Shown: positions 43,906-57,100 of the stretch, piece by piece
Position numbering within the stretch: the first letter of the stretch is position 1
Layout: each line of letters opens with the position of its first letter
NCBI GenBank assembly: GCA_030142905.1
Contig: JASJOG010000002.1
Coordinates: 6,990,501 to 7,054,500, forward strand
DNA: 64,000 nt
DNA from: Heliopora coerulea
Taxonomy: Eukaryota > Cnidaria > Anthozoa > Scleralcyonacea > Helioporidae
Reading direction: 5' to 3'
Translations under genes and position numbers: made by a program
The notes under the pieces: model-generated
Told to the model about the DNA's origin: nothing
The model's database searches: none
What the model saw: only the letters and a program-made list of their open reading frames with translations

Positions 43906-46900
43906 CTGGCGAAAGAAACCGCTGTCGTTCGTGAAAGTTTTCCTGTATTCATGTGCAGTTATGAACATACGCAATCCCGTGTGTATGTGTGTATAAGCTG
44001 GTATATGTAACTGGAAATGGATATATACTCGTGTACTGCATATCATCCACACACGTATAGGGAAATTTACATGTAGAGAGCCGGTAGGGACCTTAAGATC
44101 TACGACGTTGACTCAGTGAACTCGATTTCCACATCTGGAATGCTAAATGGCCAATGAAATGTGAAGCCAAGATGGCCGCCAATGGAGGGCAATTTTGTAC
44201 GTCAGTTTCAGTCCCCTACGCGGGCTTGTACGTCAGTTTTAGTCTCCCACATGACTTTACATTTTCTGAATGTCTCTCTTTGAAAATACACGCAAAACAT
44301 GTCTTCAAAAGATAGAAATGAATTTAAGAATTTCAAATATATTTCAACAAGGTCAAACCGAGTTACAGGTTATATATTTTCACAAAAATAAATTACCAAA
44401 CTGGCGAGAAACCTAATAAAATGGTCCCGAAAAATTACTTGAGCAAAGTACTAAGTGCACGTCCTTTTTTTTACGGTCAGTTTACCATCTTTAGACCATT
44501 TAGGACGGCCCTTAGGCCATACGGCAATAACAAATCCTTTTAAACACTCCAATATGTAAAATTGGTCCAATAGGAATTCGTCTGTGCACTTTTTCCAATA
44601 CATTTACCAAACTGACGAGAAACCTGATAAAACGGTCTCGGAAAATTACTTGAAACTACTAAGTGCACGTCCTTTTTTTTGCCTTCAGTTTACCATCTTT
44701 ACACAATTTAGGACAGTTCTTAGGCCACACGGCAATAATGAATCTTTTGAATCATTAGAATATGTGAAACTGGTGTGGTAGTAAAAAACAAACCGTATTC
44801 CGAAAAACAATGTCATCTTGTAAACTCAAGATTCGAGTTATATAAGAAACGAAAGATTTGAAATCTAAAAATCGAAATATTACCATTTCACTTTCGTCTC
44901 ATATATAACTCGAATCTTGAGTTTACAAGATGACACTTTTTCGGAATATGTTTTGTCTTTTACTTTTTGAAACTGTCGGTTGGTCGTGGATTTTGGTCTG
45001 GTAGTAGTTCGTCAGTGCACTTTTTCCATGGTTGGGAATGTTTTCGCAGGCGAACCAAACAAAAACTGAAGATTAAAGTCGTGTAAAGGACTGAAACTGA
45101 CGTACAAGACCGCGAAGAGGACTGAAACTGACGTACAAAATTATCCTCCATGAGCAGCCATCTTGGCTTCACTTTTTGTCCGAGCGAATGACTGGGAGTT
45201 AGCATTCCAGATATGGAAATCTAGTTCACCGAGTTGACTTCAACGACGACGTCCTTTAAACAAAAGAATTCTTCATGCAAAACAAAAGACGAATAATTTT
45301 TATTCTCCAGAGCATTCTCAACGCCGTCGTCGTTCTGGAGGCAGCGTCACCCAGACAATTGTCATCTCCTAAGGACGTCGTCAACTCGCGGAGTTAAAAA
45401 AGCTGTTACTTATTGAGTTCAACCAGAGACCACAGTCATTTTAGGAGAACTAGTGCGTTTTATGAGTCATAAAAAGAAGCCACGTATCCAATATAAGCCA
45501 AGTATCGAGCATGAAATGGGAATGTTTTCGCATATGAGATACTTAATTCGCATGTGAAATAAACTAATTCAAGATTTCACGTGTGAAATTTTGGTTGTCG
45601 AAACATGTTTTCACATACAAAATGATAGATCGACATATAAAAATTAATTTCACATATAAAATTTTCCTTTCACATATGCAATTAAAACGATTCACATATG
45701 CAATTAAAACGATTCACATATGAAATATGATTTTCGTATGTAAAATTAAGATTCAAATATGAAATATAATTTTCATAAGTGAAATTGTATGTGAAATTTC
45801 TGCGAAGGGCTGAAGAAACTTACCTCTTTTCCCTCAGATAAACTTTTATTGCAGTTACCAAAGCAACCAAAGTCACCAAGACTGCGGCTGTGACTGCAGA
45901 TGTGATAAGAGCAAAGTTTGGGGAATAGTGCTTCTTACTGCTTGCCGCGACAGTCGTTGAAGTTGTTGGATTAGTCGTTGCATGCGTTACTTGTAGTTTT
46001 GCATGTTGTGGAGCCTGTTTTGGACAAATCGCTACTCCTCGGTTTTCCGTTTCTCCTATGTACATTATTTCTTTTTCTGCCAAAAACAAGTTTGTGCAAG
46101 GAATTACTGGTCTAATCCTGAACACATTTCCTGAGCTATGACAATATAGCGAATGCTTCCGTTTTTATTGCTGCTACTTAAAAATTGTGGAAGAAAATGG
46201 TACCTTCTTAAAATGGTCGTTAGCGCCATTATAGAGTTGGAGTAGTAAAGTTAGAGTTACTAAAACAACAAAAATGAACAGCAACGACAGGAACAACCAT
46301 ATTTAGTATTACTCCATTCCATTTTAACAATTGTTGTACTGTATGGCATGATGCTAACAATGCCCACATGGAAAAGTTATCTAAATTTCAAAAACGAGCA
46401 GGTCGAATCATCACTGGGTCAAATTATAATGTACGATCCACAGCAATTTTCAATTACCCATAATGGGAGTCCATTCATATAGCGTTGGACAGTGGCGTAG
46501 CCAAGTGGAGGGGAGGTCGAAGGATTTCAAACCCCTCCTGTAGCTACAACGATTTTGAGTTTTCAGTTCAATGGTGAGTCATAAGAAAATATCACAATCT
46601 AACAACTCTGATTTGGGAGGTTGAAACCGCTCATGGCGTCCGGGATAAATTGTCGATAATTATTATCTGAAGTGCTCAAGTGAGGATGTGAATGTTTGAG
46701 TAGTTGTCAGGAGCCAAAATTACCATTCTTGACATGTTTGTGGAAGTTGATCTAACTTGAACGATCAACTTCCACAAACATGTCACGATTCTCCCAGGTT
46801 CAAACCATTTACTTTATTACCATTCTTTTTCTGCAGCAAAACATCTCCCTGGTGGAGTTTGATTGTGTACCGTCGATTGCATTTACTCGTGAACGTCCCC

Positions 46901-48063
46901 AAGAAAATCATCCGCTAGTTCTACTTTATTAGACCTAAACATAGCACGAACTACACAAACGTTTAAAGTCATATATTTTTTCGTAATTCTTGTCGATTAA
47001 AATATCGAATACGAAATGTGTAAATTAATCTGCATGAACTTCCAGATTTTCCAGTTGAACCCTGGTAAACTCAAATTAGACTCTGCTTTCTGTAGTTCAG
47101 TAACATACTAGGAGTTTGAGTCCCCAAAATTGACCTTAGTTTGATAATAAAAGAACTAGAGTGATGCTTTCGCATCACGGCGACGTCACCATTATCTATC
47201 CGTATCAACTTGTAAAAAAAATTCGGTAAATAAAAGTGAGATAGACTGACCGGAGTGGTTTTAAAAGGCATAGTCGTGAGCCTAACTCTCGTTTACCATT
47301 ACTCAGAAAACTCTGTTATGTGATAAACTAGTATATAAGAAGGCAGTACATTTTTTGGAGTGTTGAAAATTTATTAGTGGCAAAAGCTGCTCGACATTGA
47401 AATCCCCCACCAAGGAAAGTTCCTGGCAACGCACTTGGGATTAGATGATCGTGAACTCGCAATGATCCACAAAATATGAAAGGCCATCGCACCTAGATAT
47501 CTCAGAAAGCTTTTTTTAAAATTTATGAATCATAATTATTATCTGCGTAGTAATGATACTTTATTATTGCAGGTAAAACCGAAAACAAGTTTTCTTAAAA
47601 GAAGGTAAAAAGTTAAAAGGTTGATAACTGCTGTGACTGATCTCAAAAGATTCCAACATTTCGAGAAAGAAACGTGTTCTGACATAGAAGTAGCAACTAG
47701 ACTGGGTTTTATACGGGAAGGAATCACGTGATAAAAAGTTGACCAATGAAATGCGAGAAACAAAAATAAACAAATCAACATATTTATCACTGTCCACGCA
47801 GTATTCTATTCTTATATCATTGATTTCTTAAAAGAAGATTTTCGTTTAGAGAAGCAGTGCTTGGAACAAGCTTGATGTCAAAACTTTATTCTTTAAGATT
47901 ATTCAAGAAAGCTGTTAAAGAAATGAGATGATACAATGATAATCAAGAGGTATAGTCAATCGTAGTATTTTCAAATTTAATAGTAGTTTTTAGGAGACTA
48001 GTCTTTAGGAGATGGCCCTTTGGAAATCAGTTTCGACTGAAAGTTCACCGTGTTTATATAATT

Positions 48064-48114
<51 letters not shown>

Positions 48115-51100
48115 TGTCCAAAATTTTAACCTTATAACGCCCAGTGTCACTACAGACAGGACACCTCTAGAACAAAAGGATAAATGAATGGACAAAGAAA
48201 AACCGACAAAGAGATAACAATAAACAAAAGAAAAAAATCCTGGTGTTGAAGGGTTAAATTGATGATTTAAATAACTATAAATTATACTATCACTTGAATG
48301 AAATTAGCAATTAAATTTTCTTTCTGACGAGGAACGATTTGTAGAAATCTCGAGTGACTTTTGCAATGTGAAATTTAATCTCTAATTTCCCTCATCATGC
48401 CACTTTTTAGTCTAATTACACAAGTGATTATCGAAAATCCCGCGTAGTGATTGGCCAGAAAATTACGTCTTAATTCTCGATATTCACTTACAGGTGAATG
48501 TTACCGTGAAACAGTGAACTCAATTTCCATATCTGGAATGCTAATTGGCCAAAGGAAAGTGAAGCCAAGATGGCCGCCAATGGAGGCCAAATTTGGATGT
48601 CGGTTTCAGTCCCCTACTCGGGCTTGTACATCAGTTTTAGTCTCTCACGCGACTTTTTACTTTTTCTGAAAATTTTTCTTAATGAAAATACACAAAAAGC
48701 ATGTCTTCAAAAGACAGAAATGAGTTTAAGAATTTCAAATATGCTTCGAAAAAGCCAAACCGAGCTACAGGTTATATATTTTCACAAAAATAAATTACCA
48801 AACTGACGTGAAACCTGATAGAACGGTCCCGAAACGTTACTTGAGGAAAACATTAAGTGCACGTCCTTTATTTTTACCCTTCAGTTTACCATCAATAGAA
48901 AATTTAAGACAGTTCTTAGGCCACAAGGTAATAACGAATCCCTTTTAAACATTCCAATATGTAAAACTGGTCCAGTAATATTTCGTCTATGCACTTTTTC
49001 CATGGTTATGAATGTTTTCGAAGTCAAACAAAACAAAAACGGAAAATTGAAGTGGTGTAAAGGACTGGAACTGACGTACAAATACCGCGAAGAGGACTAA
49101 AACTGACGTCCAAAATGTCCCATCCATGGGCGGGCTTCTTGGCTTCACTTTTTGCCCGTCCAAATGACTGGAAGTTAGCATTCCAGATATGTAAATTGAG
49201 TTCACTGCCGTGAATGCACAGAAGTAAAATTGGTGGCTTCCTTTGTAAATATTATACTGGAATTTCTAAAGCACCTTGTGTTTTAATTATTAATTAATTA
49301 TAATTATATAATTATATAATTATATAATTATAATCGGAGATTATTTAACAATTATTCACCAAAGTGGAGGTGAATAGTGGTTGTTTTAGCATATACCTCG
49401 CAGGGCTGTCGGAAGCGGGAGGCACGAGGGCGGCCTTGGCCCTCACAGTCTTTGGTGGGCGGGCCAGAGTAGGTGTGGGCCCTCCACTTTTTAAGGCAAT
49501 ACAATTGTTCCAATTTAAGTTAAGAAGCCATATGTACATGTACTGAAAAGTCTGAATTGTGTATATGACTAAAAAATTTGATTCCTGATGGGAGAGGGCA
49601 GCGAGGCCGCAGATCGTTCTGTTGACTGTTCCAAAAGACCAACAGTTAGCCCTATTTTTACCTTGAATTTGCGCCATAAGTTTGCACAACCAATTGCATT
49701 GAGTAAACAAACCGTTAGCAAATCACAAATTTGACTTCGAACAACATTCAGGTTATCGTTTTGGCACCTACATAATGACGGCAACTGGCCGTTGGGGTTT
49801 TTACCCTTGGACAACGTTGTCAGACACACCCATACAGAGATTGGAATCTCACCGGGCCTCTCCACTTTTATTGTCGTTCTGATGCCTGATACCTTATTTA
49901 AATTTTTAAAACAATTTTACGGAACGTCGGCTTGTTGTAGCCCGCTCGTCATTTGTAAACAAAACATTTTGAACACATCTTGAACACGTTTGTCGCTAAA
50001 AAATAAAATAATTACATATCAGTTCTGAATACTTTATTACCAAATTTCGCATTATTTTGGTATTGTCTGGTACAGCAGGGTTTTTTTCATAACAATTTTC
50101 TTCTTTCGTAACCGAAAAAAACGGTACTTCATCTTGCTTTGTCTGAATATCCTGCGCTATTCACCTCAAAAAGGGGAAAACACAACGGGACGCCGTTTGT
50201 TTTCACCTTTTTAAGGTAAATAGTGTAGGATATTCAGAGATGGAGGAACCAATTAGATTGTGCAAAAATATTATTCACCTGCGAGGTATATTCTAATCAA
50301 CAATATTCACTTTACCTTCGAGGTGAAGGGAAAATTTTTAGAAACGGAAACGTAAGTTCAAAAGGGAGGACATGTGCTGATGCTTTAGACTTTAGACTTC
50401 CCTACGCAGCCAGTGCCACGTAGATAAAGGTCCTTTAACTCTTTTCCGGAGAGAGTCTCCCTTTGAAAAGTAAAATTGTAAGGCATCAGCCAGGGCAAAA
50501 GAAAAGAAATCTTAGGCCAGGTTCAAACGTCGAACTTTTCATACGCCGAATCTAATGTTAATGAGCAAAATCCTTTGTTCAAACTGATTTACATTTGATT
50601 CAGCACATGAAAAGTTTGACGTCTGAACTAGGCCTTATCCAGCCGAGATATCTCTTAATGTTAATCTAAGTTCTGTCCCTCTTTTTTAAATTATTAACTG
50701 CTTTTCCTAACCTCTTTCCTTGTTACGTTCGTCCTGGAAAACAATGCCAAGTACGGACCTTCCAACGAAAGCTTGAGGAGCAGCACATTGCATGAGCTCC
50801 GGGTCCTTCAACACAACTGACCCACTCTTCGTGTACGAGTTTAGAACTTTAGTGATGTTTTGAAAATCGCAATCACACCGGAATGGATTCAATCCTAAAT
50901 AACTATAATACAGAGTTGTACATTGCCTGCTTCCTTAAGGCTGGTTTTCATATATCGCAGTTCATCGGTATTCGTCGGAATTCATGTTTTACGATTAATT
51001 AGGATGGATTCCGACATGTGAAAACCACCCCCAATTTATGAAAATCATGTATTTTCATATATTGAAGGCGGATTTTATCCGTATTTCATCCCAATTCATC

Positions 51101-54100
51101 GCAATTGATCGGAATTCATCCAAAGGAATCAAAAAAATTTTGTTTCTTCCGATAAATACGATATAAAATCAGAAAAAGGATGAAATCCACCATGAGGTTT
51201 TCATAAGTCGGAACCCATCTTAAGTGACTGGAAACCATGAATTTCGACGAATTCCGATCAATTACGATTTATGAAAACCAGCCTTTAATTATATTAAAAA
51301 ACCAGCCTTTAATTATATTACAGTGAAGCGTATTTTAAGGCTAGAATGTTTTCATTTACTGTTCGGAAACTCATAGATAGTTCATGATGACCATACAAAC
51401 GGAAATCATAACCCGGCAAGTATTTTGATTCCACGTCCAAACACTTGGATAAATTCGGCCAACTTTTACCTTGATTTTCTCCGAAAACATTGTTTTGCTA
51501 GAAAAGATATATCAAACACTCTTGGGGGAGTTTGACCTTTCAATCAAACACCTCAAAGAACTAGATATAACTTAGAATGTTACTCTCGTCGCAGATACAG
51601 AACGGCAAAAAAGTTAATAATTTTAAAGTGTATATGAAGCAAAGTTTTTTAGGGTCGCCACTTGATGTGGATATCTCCCCCAAACTAGCTGAAACTATAT
51701 ATGGGGTTTCCAAGGGGAATCCTATAGACTGGATACCTTTACGAAAATACTAGAAATACGTGCACGCAACAACCCTTCGCCCACCCTTCCAATATATCTC
51801 TCGAGAATCCAAGTAACAATGATAATTTTTCAAAATTCTCGAAAAGACAAATCCTCCTGACTATAACTGGAAGAGGACATGCAATAAAAAAAAATCCACA
51901 GAATTTGGCCGCAAATAAACAACAATCCAAACTGGAAATTATTTCATATTTAAACTGCTTATAGTCATATTTACGTTTAAAATTTCAATTCTGCTTTATT
52001 AAAACAAAAAGTTCGGTGAAAATAACGTTCAACGGCTTAACAAATGGTAAGATGTCCATCCTTACAATTAAATTATTAAACAACGAATGATAGGATCAAT
52101 ATACCCTGAATTATTTGCGGGTTTATGGTAATTCGTGTCGTTTTCCAATTAGACTTCTCACTCATTTTGCTTTAAAGAAAGATTGTTTTATTAGATGACC
52201 AGACTTTTCGTCTTAAAAGTGGAGCATTTTCATAGGTTATCAAACGGATACCGGCATTACGGACAGCTCACGATTGAATATTTTTCTGACAATTTTTGAC
52301 TTTTTTTAACTTTCCTGAGAGGTTTCAAAATCCTAATGAAAGCATTACCGGTCGAAATCACTCTTGAACTGAGAAAGACTGAAGCGGACACTGTTTTGCC
52401 GAAGGATAATTTGGTTACCAAAAACAAGTAGCTTTGCAGCGAATTACCTGGTGGCTGTTTACCTTGTATTTTTGTTTCGAGCCAAAAATACATCCTAACG
52501 CCTTCAATGGGGTGACATTTTATAGCGAAAAAAATCCTGATTGAGGCAATGAAATCTTTGTGTGGAAAGCGGAGAAAGCATCCAAAGACTGTCATGCCCT
52601 GGACAACTCTTCTGGATGACGAGTGTTCTATCCCACTTCTCAAACAATTGACCATGAACGCTGTCCGGTTAAATGCTGCAAAATGTTCAAAAATAATCGT
52701 CCTACAGAGATGAATGAACCAGAATCTTCATTCTACTTTACCAATAAACACCAGCAAAATCCAGGCGATAATATTTCGTACAAGAAGTCTCTCTTAGGGA
52801 AGAATGAAGTCGGGAAGCTACTTTTGAAAGCTGCTCAAAACAATTCCGTTCGCAGAACTTGTACTTCAAAGCTACTCGATTCAGACGTACCTGTGATTGT
52901 GCAGCTCAGGTAAGTGGTTACCAGAACATGAAAAGTCCCAAGATTTATACTAATCGACATCTATTCAACTTCAGCAAAGAATGTCGTTTTAATACACTTA
53001 GTCGCTTAGCAAATGTCCTGACAGCAAGCGAGTTCCCTTACATCTTTTGTTCATATAAATCAGAAAGAACCAAGACAAAGCGTTGTCGCAAAAAGTGAAC
53101 AGTTGGCGAATGCATATTCCAAGGAGCTAACTTTGAGAACTGCTCTGTCAAGTCATAAATTGTCCAGTTACTAAGGTAGCACTCAAAAGCGAAACCAGCC
53201 GCGGGCACCAAGAAAGCCATTTCCTTTGCCGGTCTTAAATCATTTACTGGCTTCAGTGTTCAAATAATGTAAACAACTTGCGAGAGATCCATACAAGGGA
53301 AAAAAGGACGAGACCAAATCGATTTGCTTCAATACGGTACCTAAGTACGGTTTGTTCAACAACATACCAGTCCCCGACCTTGCACACGGCATTTTTGAGT
53401 GACCGGAACCCGTGGATATATATATCGCCACACGTGATATTGTTGGTGACTGATGTGTCCTGTGGCGTGTCTTCTGACACACCTACGGTTGACGTTTTGA
53501 CTTCCTGTTGCGCCTTTTGTTAATAATTGTAGTTTGCGTGTTTTCTGTTAGGTCGCGATATTCCTCATTAAAAGTATGTTGTGTTTTCGTCTGGAGATTG
53601 TTCCTATTGACTGGCGTGGTGGCAGCGATATTCCTTACAAATTCATACCGAAGAGTTCCTACGAAGCGGAACAAACCAACAATTGCAAGCTGATAGGAAT
53701 CCTCTCCTACCAGACAAGGTAAAGACGAGACAGTTTACATAAATAGCTATTAAGACACAAGAGGAATACAGTCATTATATCCGAATCGCATAATGACAAA
53801 CATACGAGCTCCTAAACAGTGGTCGTTGAAAAAGCAGGAAACGATCACTTCATTCGAGGCATGGCGCCAAAATCTTTAGACCCAAACTTCGCCACATTTT
53901 TATTTGACGACACCACATGGCTAAGAAAGACGACCGTAACATCACTACGTAGTCTCGAAAGCGATGGCGAAGACGTACCCGAAGCCAGACGCCGTACTGC
54001 TGCCCAGAAGGTAACTCATTTAGAACTAATGCTAGGACAAATAGCTAATTACTGTCCAGTTATTTCTAGGGGTGCACCGGATCTCGGTTCCGGCCGGTTA

Positions 54101-57100
54101 GTTCCGGCCGGAACCCCGATTTTTCAGAGATCCGGTTCCGGCCGGAACTGTTGAAAAAAGCATGGCCGGAACCGGAACTCTCGTTTTCAGAGAGAAAGAA
54201 CATCAAATAGACTGAACAGATCATATTTCATATTTCTACTTGGTTTCTAAGAAGATAAATAATTAAAATGTGAACTAAAGTACATAAATAATATGATACA
54301 ACATGGTGTCCAGTGAAGTTATCGATTAGAAAGTTTGAAAATTGGTTTAAAAACAAGTAATGCTATGTGCACTGTTTAGAGCTTTCATATTATTGTAAGG
54401 AAGAAACTATACAAGGATACATGTATTTGTATACTAATATACGAACACTTTATGAAGACGTTTACGTTGCTCAATCTTTTAATTTATTCCAGTCAGGGAA
54501 GTACCAGTCAGGTACTGGCATCAGACAAAATCAAATATTACCATATATGGCCTAAATAACTCAGTTCCGGTTCCGGCCGGAACTTCCGGCCGGATTTCTT
54601 GGTCAGTTCCGGTTGGTTCCGGTTCCGGCCGGAACCTGAAATACTGGTTCCGGTGCACCCTTGGTTATTTCGCGAAACGCTATCGTTAAGAACTCAACTT
54701 CCATGACAACAATCTGGCAGTCTATACGTGCTCATTATGGTTTTCAATCCACTGGCGCTCACTTTCTAGACTTCAATGACATTCATTTGGAACCCGGCGA
54801 GCCCCCGGAAGACCTATACCAACGTCTCGTCAGTTTTATCGATGATAACTTACTTAAAGCTAACGGTAATATCCAACACTATGGCGAAAACGTCACAACA
54901 GACGAAGAAGTCACACCCTTCCTCGACAACATGATTGTTTTGACGTGGCTACGACTAATTCATACAGACTTGCCCGCCTTGGTAAAACAACGCTACGGTA
55001 CAGAACTGAGATCACAAACACTAGCAACCCTGAAGCCCGAAATTTATCAAGCCTAGACACCTTGCTCGACGAAATCAACTCCACAAATGAGACGAAAGTA
55101 CTACGTACAGCCTTCAGACGCTCCTCACACGTCTGAGATCATCCTATTGATCAACAGAAAACTATGAACACCAAAAGAAACACCACCAAGACCTGCCCAC
55201 TATGTAAACAAGCGAACAGACCGAAATTCCAACACTACCTGACCAAGTGTTCGTACTTCCTACCGAAGATCGACAAATCTTAACGCGTACACGAGAAGTC
55301 CTCGGTGAATACGGCGACGCGACGGATGGATCCGACCAAGAGCAAGAGCGCGACGACGTTTCAAGTTGCCATAACTGCCGTGTTAAGTCGACAACTTGCC
55401 GTGTCAGCACCAAACGGTCTCTCCACTTGAAAGTCTTCCACCAACATCATGCAATATACCTCACCCTCGACACCGGAGCCGAGACAAGTATGATCAAGAC
55501 CTCCGTCGCCAACCAAGTCGGCGCCACCATACAAAAGACCAAACAGACCGCCCTTCAAGCTGACGGTACCACTCCCCTAACCGTTGTTGGTGGAGTCCAT
55601 CTCACCCTATCACGCAGCCATCTAAAACTCCAACTAGATGCCCAAGTGGTTGACGACTTGGATGTTGACGTGTTGGCGGGAACCCCATTTATGATCACAA
55701 ATGACATCTCTGTGAGACCTTCCCGACAACAGATAACAATCAAGGGTTCAAATGTCATCTACTATGGTAGTGAATCACTCGAATCAACAGAAAACCACAT
55801 TAGACGCACTCAAGCCCTTGTCATTCGAGCTCCGTCATCTCCAACAGTGGTTTGGCCGGGTGACTACTTAGAATTAGACATCCCCGCCGACATCAACCCT
55901 GATACCATCCTCGCTATCGAACCCCGCCCCGACTATTCCAAAGCAATCCGTGATTGTCCTCTCGCACCGCGCTTCACGCGATGGGCGAGGGGACAATAGT
56001 ATAATGGGATCACCAAGTAAAGAGGGTACCTTCCCGAAACTAGACTAGTATAACAGGATATGAGATCACCACACAAAGTGGGTATCTCTCCAGGAAAGAA
56101 GGTGGTATTATACTGTAGGGAGCGCGTAGCTGGTTTGTAGTCTTGTATCTCTAACTAGGGTAACACTCTACATTTTGTCTAATTCTCTACCTGGTTGAAA
56201 AAAAAAAAACAAGACAAACTCAGCCTTGTTTTTCATATATTCTTTTTGCTGTTCGATCATATGGTCAAACAATCTTTTTCGTGTTTGCTGATATTACTTA
56301 AGAAATAAAGTTAGGTTTAGGTCTTTCTTACTTACATTTCCTTTAAGCGACGGTTATGAGTAAAAACATTCCCAGATAAGGTAACGATTTCGTTGTCACT
56401 CAGATCCCTAAGGATTGATAAAACAGCACATATCAGTCACCTCGGATAAGCAGCAAGTGTATTCAAGAACACGAAGAACAAGAACTATAATAAAAGCAAT
56501 AACGGCGACAAAGACAGTAACAACAACAACAACTGCAATAACGTTTAATAATAGCGATTACGTCAACGACAAATGAGATCTACAAGTATAGAGATAGCAA
56601 CGACAATAAAAATAACAACAGCAGCAACAATTACATCCATAATGCTGACAGCAACAATGAAGGTAGAAAACATGATAGCGATTGCTATCTCATCCCACGC
56701 CGAAACTTCAGTCTTCCAACTAATGCAATTTGTACACCGAACCCCGTTGGGCAAAACTATAAATCACGTTTAGGCAAAGGCGACAGAACGACAATAAAAG
56801 TGATGGGTGGTGGTTAGTGAGTTTCCGATCTCTGTGTAGGTGTTCCTGACAATGTACTCCTAGGGTAAAAAATTCTAGTGGCCTGTTGCCTTCATTATGC
56901 AAGTGCCAAAAGTGATAATCTTAATGTTGCCAGAAGTCAAATTTGAGATTTTCTGAAGATTCTAAGGAAAAATAATGTTTACTTCAGCAGTAATCTCGTT
57001 TGGCAATCAGTTTGGCATGACAAGCCAGTTAAAATGTGGAGGGGGCTCACACATACCCTGCCCCCAATGAAAAAAGTGGGGAAAGGGCCCCTTCGACCCA

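Larger units (their letters stand above)
46131..50726 (-). other. LRR intron 3
   Basis: 4.6 kb, holding a LINE fragment (46305), a perfect hairpin (46733), a CTTCGTCAGAG-family copy (47604), an AAATA microsatellite (48067), a long-TIR element (48512) and a small MITE (50512). No coding sequence recognised. Confidence 0.6.
50903..56335 (-). other. LRR intron 2
   Basis: 5.4 kb, holding the MITE at 50936, unrecognised open stretches at 52257-52910 and 53038-53482, and the LTR retrotransposon. I searched it for further 72-bp LRR exons by eye and saw none, which is not decisive. Confidence 0.55.

Noticed and set aside
43906..43952. Upstream extension of LRR exon 5 to the AATACAG acceptor or to an internal ATG
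   Set aside because: The phase after exon 4 does not fit the AATACAG acceptor; the TTTCGCCAG acceptor at 43906 fits.
45500..45810. CRISPR-like array from the repeated TTTCACATATGAAA units
   Set aside because: Unit spacing and sequence are irregular, no cas genes, and the DNA is clearly eukaryotic.
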